Assembly (NCBI GenBank): GCA_022749755.1
Contig: CM040443.1
Span: forward strand, 6,177,191-6,241,190
Direction of reading: 5' to 3'
Source of the DNA: Azadirachta indica
Lineage: Eukaryota; Streptophyta; Magnoliopsida; Sapindales; Meliaceae
DNA: 64,000 nt
The position numbers and the translations under genes are program-made. The first letter of the stretch is position 1. Each line of letters starts with the position of its first letter. The notes under the pieces were generated by a model. It saw only the letters and a program-made list of their open reading frames with translations, ran no database searches and had not been told where the DNA came from. Of the stretch, positions 26,421 through 37,311 are shown in pieces.

Positions 26421-27246
26421 AGGTGCCTAAATCGAATGAAGATTTTCCGAGTCTTGATGCAAATTTTTTGGCATCAGAATTTGTAAAATGTTCAATTAAG
26501 ACATTCTTTGGCCCCTAGGTCACCTTTTTGAGGTTACTCGAAAAATACGGGCCGTAATAGTATTTATAAGGAGGAGGCAGTGATGAAAGGGGAGACAAGA
26601 ATCAAAGCAGAGCCACTAGAACGAAGATCTCCCTCTTTTGCTGCCATTTTCAGGCTGTTGTATGTTCTACTTCTACCACTGTTTAATCTGATACTCTGTT
26701 GGATACGGGATCAGTCCATCATTCATTAATTCCAATTTGTTGTATTGTTCCCATTTCATCATATATTCATTTCTCTCTTTCTTTCACTCGTTCTGTGAGC
26801 TTGTGCATTTGAGGTTTGATGTTGGATTGATACTTGAAACCCCTCTTGTTCCAATGTTCTGGAAATGGTTTGATACGAACAAACAACTAATTAAACGCCT
26901 TCTCACTAGTTTTGTCTCATAGGGGTTGTGTATGGCTTTGCACATCTCAAATTCAATGGACATTTGATATTTAAAAAAGGGCGTATTCAGGTCATTTTTG
27001 TGTTGTTGAGGGAGATTTAAATAAAAAACCTACTGATGATTTTTTTTTTGGGGAATTTATTGTTAAATTTACTTTTTTTTTTAACGAGAACCTACTAAAG
27101 ATTTAAGCCACGGAAAACGGGAAATGCCTTGCTGCTGCCGGCAGTTCCGCTGTTAACATTTCGTCGTAGCGCCACCAAAACGAGTTCTCAATCTCGAGCA
27201 ATTTATCTCCACTTTCTGGGTTTGATTAATCTCGTTTTTTTCTCAA
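26421..27246. other. GT14 3' flank and PPR upstream region
   Basis: This is the probable 3' untranslated region of the GT14 gene followed by a short spacer and the 5' leader of the PPR gene. A small overlapping open frame at 27129-27323 is in a different frame from the PPR gene and is not supported as a gene. Confidence 0.5.
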
Positions 27247-28890
27247 ATGGGTCGCCTTCGATTTCTCAAGTCCCTCCTAAACTTACCCGAAAAATTCCAT
27301 CTTTCATGTGCCTCTGCTTTTAATAGCATAACTGTTTTCATCCCCAAAAGCCAAATCGTCAGTCTGGATTCCACCCCGGGTAACAAAATCTCTCCCGAAT
27401 TTCTCTCAAATCACCGGCTTAACTTCTGCAGATCAATCCATAGCACTTTATTCAAAAACCAAGTCTCTATTGATGCTGACAATGAAGATCCAGATGTCAA
27501 AATGGAGACTTTAAGCAATAAAATTACAGAAGACGGAGAAAGAATCTGCAAAATGATATCAAGCAACACTTCAGAAATAGATTTTTGTCTTGATAACGCT
27601 TCAATAGAGGTGTCCCCAGCATTTGTTTTAGAGGTTTTGAAGAGGTTAAGCAATGCCGGTTTTCTCGCTTTATCGTTCTTTAGGTGGGCTGAGAAGCAAA
27701 AAGGGTTCAAACATAGTACAGAAAGTTACAATGCTTTGATTGAATCTTTGGGTAAGATTAAGCAATTCAAAATGATTTGGGAGTTGGTGAATGAAATGCA
27801 GCGAAAAAAGTTGCTAACTAAAGACACTTTTGCTTTGATTTCGAGGAGATATGCAAGAGTTAGGATGGTTAATGAAGCAATTGATGCTGTTGAGAAGATG
27901 GAGAACTTTGGATTGAGGTTAGAATTATCGGATTTTAACAGATTGATTGATGTTTTGAGTAAGTCAAAACATGTAGAGAGAGCACAGGAGGTGTTTGATA
28001 AAATGAAAAAGAGAAGGTTTGAACCTGATATTAAGTCGTACACTATTTTATTAGAAGGCTGGGGATCGAAATTGAATTTGTTGAGACTGAATGAGGTTTA
28101 TCGTGAAATGAAGGAAGAGGGTTTCGAGCCAGATGCTGTTGCTTATGGCATTGTGATTAATGCACATTGTAAAGCTAAGAAGTATGATGAGGCAGTCGAG
28201 TTGTTTCACGAAATGGAACTGAAGGGTTGCAAGCCTAGTCCCCATATATTCTGTACTTTGATTAATGGGTTGGGGTCTGAGAAGAGATTAAGTGAAGCTC
28301 TTGAGTTTTTTGAACTGTCTCAAAAGAGCGGTTTTCCACCAGAGGCGCCTACTTTCAATGCTGTTGTGGGGGCTTACTGTTGTTCAATGCAGATGGATGA
28401 AGCCTATATGATGATGGATGAGATGAGAAAGTATGGCATTGGTCCGAATTCTCGAACTTATGATATAATTCTTCGTCACTTAATAAAGGCTGAAAGAAAG
28501 ATAGAAGCTCACTCAATTTTTCAGAAAATGAGCAGTGAAACAGGCGCTGAACCGACTGTGAGCACCTATGAGATTGTAGTGAGGATGTTTTGCAATGACG
28601 ACCGAGTAGATATGGCAATGAGGGTTTGGGAACAGATGAAGGCAAGGGGTGTGCTTCCTGGAATGCATATGTTCTCAACATTGATCAACAGCTTGTGTTA
28701 TCAGAACAAGCTAGACGATGCTTGCAAGTACTTTCAAGAGATGGTGGATATGGGTATTCGACCTCCTGCCCAGATGTTTAGTAATCTGAAACAAGCTCTT
28801 CGAGATGACGGGAAGGAGCAAACTGCTGCTATTTTAGCTCAGAAGATTGATAAATTGAGAAAAACTCCATTAGTTGGTAGATGCCAATAA
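27247..28890 (+). CDS. P-class pentatricopeptide repeat protein, probably mitochondrial
   Basis: An intronless open frame of 547 codons starts at ATG 27247. The first ~100 residues are rich in Ser, Leu and basic residues and look like a mitochondrial targeting region. About ten tandem 35-residue PPR motifs run from roughly residue 157 to 510, for example YTILLEGWGSKLNLLRLNEV, YGIVINAHCKAKKYDEAVEL and FSTLINSLCYQNKLDDACKY. Spacing is regular and no E or DYW extension follows, so it is a P-class protein. Such proteins bind specific organellar RNAs, one motif per base, and stabilise, splice or help translate them. The RNA target cannot be read safely here. The closest Arabidopsis gene from memory is At1g71060, whose neighbours match the flanking genes here. 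The ATG chosen is the first in-frame one and gives a complete targeting region. Confidence 0.93.
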   Translation: MGRLRFLKSLLNLPEKFHLSCASAFNSITVFIPKSQIVSLDSTPGNKISPEFLSNHRLNFCRSIHSTLFKNQVSIDADNEDPDVKMETLSNKITEDGERICKMISSNTSEIDFCLDNASIEVSPAFVLEVLKRLSNAGFLALSFFRWAEKQKGFKHSTESYNALIESLGKIKQFKMIWELVNEMQRKKLLTKDTFALISRRYARVRMVNEAIDAVEKMENFGLRLELSDFNRLIDVLSKSKHVERAQEVFDKMKKRRFEPDIKSYTILLEGWGSKLNLLRLNEVYREMKEEGFEPDAVAYGIVINAHCKAKKYDEAVELFHEMELKGCKPSPHIFCTLINGLGSEKRLSEALEFFELSQKSGFPPEAPTFNAVVGAYCCSMQMDEAYMMMDEMRKYGIGPNSRTYDIILRHLIKAERKIEAHSIFQKMSSETGAEPTVSTYEIVVRMFCNDDRVDMAMRVWEQMKARGVLPGMHMFSTLINSLCYQNKLDDACKYFQEMVDMGIRPPAQMFSNLKQALRDDGKEQTAAILAQKIDKLRKTPLVGRCQ

Positions 28891-29238
28891 GAAACACATA
28901 GGATTACTAAATGACTTTATCTCTCAGAAACCTTTTCACGAACAAATAAAAGTTCAATCGGTTCAAGTTTTACTTGTTACATTCCACCTGCTACTGCAAA
29001 ATATTACTGCTAAACCATTACTACTGCTGCTTTTGCTAGATACATTTGTGATTATTTTCCTTATGGTGCAAATTGCAAATTGCAAATTGATTGAAAGAGA
29101 AACTTCTGACTAAAAGATATGAACAAAAACTTCATCAACAGAAGTCAATTAAACCAAAGAAATAAGGTCTTACAAAGTACAGAGACAATCTACACAAGGT
29201 CGTAAAACAGAGGAAGTCATCATGTGATCGTCACTCTA

Positions 29239-30268
29239 TTAAAAGCCAAAAATACAGAGAAACAGAGAAGAAGCTACCAAAACCTTCAACAGCTTAAGAT
29301 TCATGACTGAGCTTCTGAACTGTGATGATTCTGAAACTTTATCCGACAGAATACTTCTGACACCATGAACATAAAGCCAGTCACCCTGGTACAAGGTTGG
29401 CGCATCGAGAACAACTTTATTGAGCAACACGTTATTTGATTTCGTAACATTAATCTTAAAACCCTTCAAGAATGTTGGCAACATCGTTCCTTGATCGAAA
29501 TCAATCAATTGCTGATACGAAATCTTGCAAGGCACAATATGCCTGAGAAAAATCAATGAATACTCACTGAAATTCCCAAAATAGTTCTCCAAAACATCAT
29601 CAGGAGGAGCAAACATAGTTAATACCAAACTCTGGCCAGTAAATCCCACCAACTGCAGTCTCAGAAATGAAGCCATAACAGAATATCCTTGCAGAATCAA
29701 GAAGTTAACGGCGTCATCATTTTCCATCGCACTTCCCCTCACTGACGCCATACATTGAACAGTTGGATTGTGAGTTTTATTTCCATGATCATTATCGGAA
29801 ACAGAGTAATTCGGGTTGAAGAACTTCTCTATTCCGAAAATTCTCAACGACCCATCATCGAAAATTGCCGAATCATTAATCTTGACGCCGTTCAGTGAAA
29901 TCTGATCGTCTGACTGGGAAGAAGTGACGATCAATGAATGATTAGGGGACAATGTTGGGATCTTGGAACCGAAGGGGAGGAATTTCAAGGAGAAAGGGGA
30001 GAAAGAAAGCGGGGAGAAATGAAGTTGAAGAAGGGAAAGCGGTGGTTGGCCAAAAGAAGCGAAAGCGGAATCAGAGGGAGAGAAGATCGTGAGATAGGGC
30101 GACGGCGGGATTAAGATTTCTGGAGCCGAATTCGAGAGTTAAAGCCATTGATAGGAAGCCTGAATTCGAGAGGGTTTGTACGGCGTCAAGAACGGAGTTC
30201 TCGGGAAGCGGGTGGCATAGATAGAACAGTGAAAGAAAAATGAGGGAGAAGAGAAGTTTGGCAGCCAT
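29239..30268 (-). CDS. Fasciclin-like arabinogalactan protein (FLA19/20/21 type), interrupted by a frameshift
   Basis: Two overlapping-family frames form one gene. The 5' frame starts at ATG 30268 with a signal peptide (residues 1-20, LLFSLIFLSLFYL) and the start of a FAS1 domain (ENSVLDAVQTLSNSGFLSMA), then ends at a TGA at 30071. The second frame, offset by one base, is open from a TAA at 30139-30141 to the stop at 29239. It supplies the missing part (TIFSPSDSAFASFGQPPL, then FLPFGSKIPTLSPNHSL) and a second FAS1-like region (SLVLTMFAPPDDVLENYF; NNVLLNKVVLDAPTLYQGDW), plus a hydrophobic C-terminal end. The frame change must lie between 30074 and 30138; no plausible intron is visible there, and this family is normally intronless. 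FLAs are secreted cell-wall/plasma-membrane glycoproteins. Either the gene is recently inactivated or a base is wrong in the assembly. Full length would be about 343 residues. Confidence 0.8.
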
Positions 30269-30846
30269 TGATGTGGAGGATTCAAGCTTTTTCCTCTGTT
30301 GAAAAATCCGGTTTCTTTGGTTTATAGGAGATACGGTTATAGTTGCAGAGAGTTGGTTAAAGTTTTGGCGGGAAAGCTATGACACGTGGCAACTTTGGGG
30401 TATGGGAAGTTAGTTAAAGGTGTTAACGATACTGAACGTTAAAGTATGGAACTACGAAAATACCCATAAGAGAACATTTTTACCATAATTTATAATAATA
30501 ATAGATTTACGAGCTAAATATTAATGTCTGAATATTGCATAAAATATCTTCAGATATGAAAAAAAAAAAAAAAAAAAACCCTCATTTAAGCAAATTTTGA
30601 TTAGATTTTATCAGATATTCACGTAGAATTTTTTCGTACTTTGATGTATGTATTCCTATATGAACTTGCACATATTTTTAATAATAAAAAATGAATTAAA
30701 ATAAGTTTGAATTTCATAAAAAATGGATGGAATTTATATATCATAATTGCACGAGGAAATGGGTTAAACAATGCAGCAGCTAGGATTTCTGTAAACATCT
30801 CGTGCTCAGACTTCTTCCCTTGTTGTCGCTGCTGCTGCTTCAGGGA

Positions 30847-31233
30847 TTACGAGTAATTATAAGGATAATTATAGTCGGGATATTGATAAAATTATTTGTA
30901 AGTATATGAACGATAATGATTATACACTGGCTGAGGATAATTATTTCCGGGTGTGGATAGTTATAAGACCAAGTAGGATAATTGTATTCTGGCTGCAGAT
31001 AAATATATCCGGACTGACGACTATGTTGAGGTGGTGAATTGATCTTAACATTTGAAGCTGATGAGATTGTTCCCCCTTCACAAGATTTGAATTATCGTTC
31101 AGGTTCTCTTTTCCTTTCCGATCAAGCGGAGGAGGCTTGGCTCCGGTGGGGAGGTGGAGAAGGAGGGTGCAGCTTCAACTGGGGTGCCGATGGAGGCTCC
31201 GGAGCATGATTATTTGGTCTTTTTGCCCAAAAT
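30847..31233 (-). pseudogene. Decayed Pro/Tyr-rich coding remnant
   Basis: Read on the minus strand, this has a proline-rich stretch (EPPSAPQLKLHPPSPPPH) followed in another frame by a Tyr/Asn/Pro-rich repeat (QPEYNYPTWSYNYPHP, then NYPQPVYNHYRSYTY and QYPDYNYPYNYS). These need at least two frame changes and read across stop codons, so the segment is not translatable as it stands. The composition resembles the variable C-terminal tail of some HIPP or extensin-like proteins. No HMA domain or signal peptide was found nearby, so the parent family is uncertain. Confidence 0.45.
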
Positions 31234-32498
31234 AAGTATGTATCTATGAAAAATATTTGCATGCTAACAATTTAAAAATAAAATCTACATTTTTACATGT
31301 TATATATGTTGATGAGATCGATATACTAATATTTAAAATTAATATAAATTAAAGAAAAAATTTTAAATACATGACATGATTTTATTGAATGGTTTTGTAA
31401 GATGTCTCCGTATAATTTTTTTTTTTTTGATATAATTGTTCAATCAATTACAAATTTATTAAATATACATATAAATCATATGCTGAGACTCCACATGTTG
31501 CATTATATTAATATTTAGGAGACAGTTTGAGACTAATTAAATTATAAAATTCTTCTATAACCTCAAGCAATAATACATATAAAAACCGTAATTTCTCTTT
31601 GATTTACAGAACCTAATTGACTGGTAACAGATCAACAACATATATTCTTCCAATACAACATTCATATTCAAGCACAATTCTATTTTTAGCGAATAACAGC
31701 AAAAGAAAAACTTTGGAAATTTTTTAAAAAAGTGAAGAGTATAAATATTAAACTGTGAAATATATCAAATAAACTCAAGCAATTAGAACTCGACAAAACA
31801 AATTTAAAACGAGAAATTGCTTGATGTACTATAATTGCTTGATGTATAAAAACGAGAAAAGCACTTCAAGAAAACAAATTTAAGGTCTTCAATTGTTTCA
31901 TACCAGAACGACGTTTGCTAAAATTGGCTCCCATCTCTCCTTTGACAAGTTAATTTGTTTCAGTCCCTAGCCACTGCTATTAAGTTCTGAAGAATATTTC
32001 AATTATATCGCAAGAATGGGGTGTGTGTGCATGTATATAAATATTTTAAATAGTTGCATTGCTTAATTAATATTTAGAAAAAGAAATCTGCCAAGAAGAA
32101 GCAAGTGATCTGCGGAGTTCTGGAAATTTTATGAATTACAATGTGGGAGAGTGGAAGAATCTTCAAAAAGGTAGAATGAGAGAGGCAAAGGAAAAAATGG
32201 AAACCCAAGTTTTGTTAAGTCTAAATTGATGATAATTTAGTTCGTTTAGATCCAGGAAAACATATTGAAGTAATTGCCAAAATAATTCTATTTGATTCAA
32301 ATAAATATTAATAAATAAATAAAATTTCAAGTTGAAGTAATTTCTCTCATTTCAGAAATTTAGAAAATATTAATATTTGATAGTCACTTTTACACCAACT
32401 GCTTACAACTCATCGATGATAAACACTAAGAAAACAGCAATTGAAACACATGAAACAATTGTAATTGCATCCCCGCTATTGCTGTGGTAGTACAACGT

Positions 32499-34349
32499 CT
32501 ATATCAAATAGAAAATTTGGAAAGTTTCCAAATTCTTTAACCATTCCAACCGATTCTCAAACTTCATGGCCATAAAAGCCTCCCGGACTTCAGGGTTCTT
32601 CAAGAAATTATCAATTGCCCTGTAGAAATAATTAGGTTTGCCTGCTCGTTGAAGAATATCCTCCATCTCTTCTAGCACCTTCACACAAGCTGTAATTGGA
32701 ACTGAATAAGCATCCATTTCTTGAATACTAGTACTAGCTTCTTCTTCTGCCTTATTATAATAAAATATCTCGATTAATAATTGTTTTGCAAACTCTAATA
32801 AACCCAATTCCCTTTTAGCCTTAATAGAAAATGAGGGTTTGCTGGCATTGCTTTCAGTTATAACGAGCTCATTTTGCACCTCAACAGTGACTGAAGTTGA
32901 AGCTGTGGAGAATTTGGATTTGCAATCACTGATCTGAGTATCCTTCAGGCAAGATGCGTTTAGTTTAGGGTTTATTTCTTTCTTTTGCGAAGCTGTAAAA
33001 GGTTCCACGACTGCTCTGTCAAGGTACTTGAAAATATCAGTTAACTGCTCATACATTGGAAAGGGAGAGGCATCTCTAATTTTCTTGGAACCTGCTGAAT
33101 TAACCTGTATTAATTGAGGACCAGATGGTCACTAGGGCATGATTAGTAGTGATAAAATATATTCCCAAATACTTAATTACCTTGTGGCCTTCCTTCCATT
33201 TAGTATACAGATTGAGCAAGCGATCTTTCATTTGTGGCTTCTCAAATCTAATTCCAGTCTCATTGAAAAATTCATCAATGATTGCTTTCCACCAGTATTC
33301 CTCATTAAATGAATTTGTCCAATTATTTTTCCTCGGTGTTTTGTCATATGCAACGTTGATCAGAACCTCGTCAACAACTTCACTCAGATAAGCATACCTC
33401 TTATTGCTTTCTTCATCTTTGTCTGTCTGCAAAACAAATTAATTAATTAAATGCAATTTTAACATTCATATTTTTATATTCTCAAGATTTATATGAAGCA
33501 ATTTTTCACAATGCATGTCAGAGACAAATAAATTAATCGAAGTTGCTGCAAATAATACCTCGTGTTGAAGTGTAGAAACGTATTTATGTTTTGTAACACT
33601 CGGCACTTTTGCTTTTGAAGGCCTGTAAATGAAAATTATGCCACCCATAATTATAAAAATATATGGAGGCTCGAGCAATACTAATATTCTTTCCCATATG
33701 TCTATCATACAACGAGCAACACCATTCGAGGCGACTCCTGTTATACATCAAAACATTAATTCATCTAATCCGAATTAATTCACAAACAAATTAAACTCGA
33801 GATTTGTAGATCATTATCATATATTTTTCACCTAATTTAAGGTTCAGGGGTCTATTTTATTTATTTTATTTTGTTTAAATAACTTCAATGGTAAGGGAAA
33901 AAATTTATTTAATAGACATGATAAAAAAAGGTGCTTTCGGTCGAGGAAGATATAATAATGAATCTTAGCTCTTAAGATCTAGCTATAACGAACTAAGACC
34001 AAAAGTGTACAGAAAAATAAATTAGATTTGTCAGAATGCATGGAAATAATTAGATTTCAGTGAACACAATAAAAGCTAGCTACTACAAAACCTGTTGGTC
34101 CTAAATCCACAAACACATCAGTAGATGTTTTTATCTATTATTTAACTTCATGCATTGCAATAATACAACCTTGTTGGAAATAATAACTTTTGCAGTTAAT
34201 TTAGAATTAAAAAAAATAATTAAACATTAATAGTAAAGGGAAGAAAAGCTAGCTTAAGAAGTTTTTGAGCATGAGTTCTTTAATTTCTTACCTATCCCAC
34301 AAAGACCGAAAAATAGGACTACAGAGCAAATTATTACTACCGTCTTCAT
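32499..34349 (-). CDS. Membrane-anchored Myb/SANT-like domain protein, copy A (partial Myb/SANT module)
   Basis: Four exons (34349-34292, 33737-33559, 33426-33181, 33104-32499) join in frame to 362 aa with GT-AG introns. Two hydrophobic segments come first: residues 3-17 (VVIICSVVLFFGLCG) and about 37-57 (ending YIFIIMGGIIFIY). The Myb/SANT-like module starts near residue 90 (INVAYDK, then YWWKAIIDEFFNETGIRFEK, LYTKWKEGHK). It is cut short: the stretch that in copy B carries GFGWDPLDKIIRADDKCWNA is absent. The C-terminal part keeps the family pattern STFP/PFPMYEQL and a terminal REAFMAMKFENRLEWLK motif. Related soluble Myb/SANT-like proteins are DNA-binding or transposase-derived regulators. 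An N-terminal membrane anchor is unusual and is inferred from hydrophobicity only. An alternative start exon at about 34897-34874, encoding MSIK, is also conserved in copy C. It could be a pseudogene with intact frames. Confidence 0.6.
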
Positions 34350-37311
34350 TTGTCTCAAACGCAGCCAGAGAAAATAAATAACGATCGATAAACTAATGAA
34401 GCCCAAAAGATAAATCAAGAGGTAATTTAATAGTCAAAAAGAATTCTTGAAGATTTTTTGGAGTGATTTTGGAAGTAATTTAAGCTGTGGATCAAATGAT
34501 TTTGGAAGTCTTGAAGATTTAAGGATTATTTTAGGAATTTTAGATGATTTTTAATTTGGAGAAATTAAGTTTTTGTTCTGAAGCATCAAAAAGTAAAGCC
34601 AATGATATTTAAAACTTTCTAAGCAAGTTAGAATTACAAGAAGAATAAAACTAGAGCGTCTACCTTCTTATCGGAATTAGAGAAAGCCTTTTCTCTTTAT
34701 GAATCACTCATTAAAAAACCTCATATGTTTAATTTGAAAAGTTCACACGAATTATACTGTGATTTCTTCTGGGGGGAAAGCGAAGGTTTTGAATAAATAG
34801 AGAAAACGATAAATAAATTAATATAGATATGAATCACTTTAATTGCATGCTTAAATTAAAGAAATTACCTGAAAGAAAATTTTGATTGACATATTTGAAT
34901 GAACTGATGACTTTTAGAGAAGCAGCGATACTGTTATTTCTCCCAAGTCTTGGTGTTTAAGCAATTAGAAGTTCACACACAAGTTTTTATATATATTGGT
35001 CCAATGAAACAATTTTTTTTCCTTTTTAATATTTATTTGTTGCTTGGCCAAGGTAGTTTCTGAGAACAGCAATTTAATTAACGTTTGAATTAGTTACTAA
35101 ATTAATTAGAGTCAAAACATGTCTCGAACACGCTGTCTCTGCCAATATATCTAATCTTATACATGATTGTATCGATTATATTTATTCAAACTTTTTTCTC
35201 CCCTAAGAAGAATGGTTTATTGAACTCTTATAAGGAATAGCTTTATGATTTCATTAGAGCTTTTGAGCATATAGGCTTTTCAAAAGAAAGCAAATCACCT
35301 TCAAACTTATCGCAGTGGCACAATTATAAATGCAAGGAAAACACTGCCAATTGCTTATGAAACTTTGAATTACCACTTAACCGAAACCTTAATTAAGCTT
35401 GAGGATTAAGGTTTAAACAATTTATTTATCAAAATATATATGTGTTACTGATTCAACTGTGAATATTCGCATATCATAAAATTCGAATTTAATGTTAACT
35501 AGAAGTGCACAACTGTCTTCAGCGTCATATTTGAATTTTGCAATTTCCTAGCACTTTAGCAGAAGACTATATCAAATATATGATTCTATTCTTTTACTGT
35601 TATTAATTAGTAGCTATTGATTGATTCAATTAGTAAGCTACAAATTTCGCGATAGCAGAAGAGTTTTCGCCATTAAATCCTACTCATGTTGTTAAAAATA
35701 TTCTAAATAACGAATTAAGTAATAGATTCTTCAACATTTTGATTAAAAAACAAATTAATTATTAGCTAATTAAAAATGCCAGAGATTTATTAACGGGAGA
35801 AGGAGATGAGATAGTGCGACATATTCCAGTGGATCACTGCCGTCCATTTATCTCTCAATTGATCTCCATTCTCATATTCCTCCTCTTGTCTATTCACTTC
35901 ATCTCAAAATATCCCTCGTGCTACTCGTCCGCCTGGGGAACGGCCTCTCCGTTATAAATTTTGATATTAAAAGTTGAAGTGATGAAGTTGACTGTGTCTT
36001 TCTGGTGTAAAATGAATGAATTATTGGGATTTCTTGTGCTAGCTGTATTTGGTAATTAATTATGAAAAATCTGAATTAAAAATATTTGTCTGAGCTTCAA
36101 ATATTCTCAAGCTGAGTCAGAGAGTGAACAATGATAATATATAAGCTTATCATCCTTGATTATTTATTCGAGGTAATCTAGCAAAAATTAGTAATGAAAT
36201 TAATTATTCTAGTTGTCAATTATGGAAGGTAGAGAGATTACACTCTTTGTAATATACTAAAGAAAGTTGCTTCTGAACTTTTCTCTGACTTTTGATAAGA
36301 TATCAGAAATGATGTAGATTAGTGCAATATAATTTTCTTTACATGAACCCTAAAATTCTCTTCTTTAAGTAATTTGAACAATAATAGAATTAGTCAAGTT
36401 TTGGCCGGTCAAATCTTCATTAACGTCTCAATAGTGAGGTCATTTAATGTAGAAGGGACTCAATCAAAGGGCAAATATAAATTGAGGGGATAAGCCTGCT
36501 GACTGTTGTTTGTGTTGGAAATTGGCTTCCACAACAGTTTGATCTTCAGCTTGTTTGGGCTCTCAGAAAAAAATTGTTTCTGAGAAAAGCATCTTTGGTA
36601 TTATATATTTTAAAAAAAAAAAATAGTAGTGACTTTTATGGAGAGCTTCCTAAAGTGTTTCCGCAAAAGAAATTGATAATTTATTTTAAAAAAATTTACG
36701 ACATAGCTGCTTTTCATATGTACAAATACAAATTTAGATATTTCAAATTCAGCCTTAGATATAAAAATTATTTAATACATATACCTTAGTAAAGGGCACT
36801 CTAAATTCTTCTTCTCATAAAACACTTCAAACATCACATATCAACTTTAACCTTTATACAAAAGGAAAAGCACTTTGTCTATCGTAAAAATGTTTCTGGA
36901 TGATACTAATTACATTTCCAAATGCACCCTAACAATTAAATTAGAAAAATGCATGTCACTTTCAACCAAATTTAATACATTAAGTGGCCTTAATGGTTTA
37001 CCAGAGGCAGTCACTTCATCTACAATATTTCATTTTCATTTGCAGCAGCAAGAAGCTCTTTAATTGACTTAACAATATCTCCTCATCAAGAACTCAGCCT
37101 CCTCCTATTCTCTATCAAATCCTTGTTTAAGGTAATTAATTTCTTTAACTGTTGCATATAAATTAAATTTTTTTGATTCATGTCTGGGAACTTTTCCGAA
37201 TTAATCTTAATTGATTTGATATCGATTATGAAAGACATGAAGCAATAAATTAGAACGGTAACAATAATAGTCAATTTTGCTGATTGCTTTGATTGCTGTA
37301 CAGAATTCAAA
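34350..37311. other. Shared upstream region of copies A and B
   Basis: This is the divergent region between the start codons of two membrane/Myb-SANT-like genes. A probable leader exon of copy A lies around 34874-34930 (minus), ending in a donor GTAATTTC. A TATATAAA-type box on the minus strand lies near 34985-34996. No other gene is supported. The sequence at about 36547-36932 has weak MITE-like ends but is not convincing. Confidence 0.45.

Noticed and set aside
33181..34349. Alternative reading frames in the first exons of copy A
   Set aside because: The other open frame through 34292-34349 joins to a frame that stops within exon 2 and loses the Myb/SANT module; the chosen frame is the only one that joins all four exons.
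36547..36932. Possible MITE upstream of copy B
   Set aside because: The ends (TTGTTTGG and, reversed, GGTGCATTTGG) match only over about eight bases and no target-site duplication was found.
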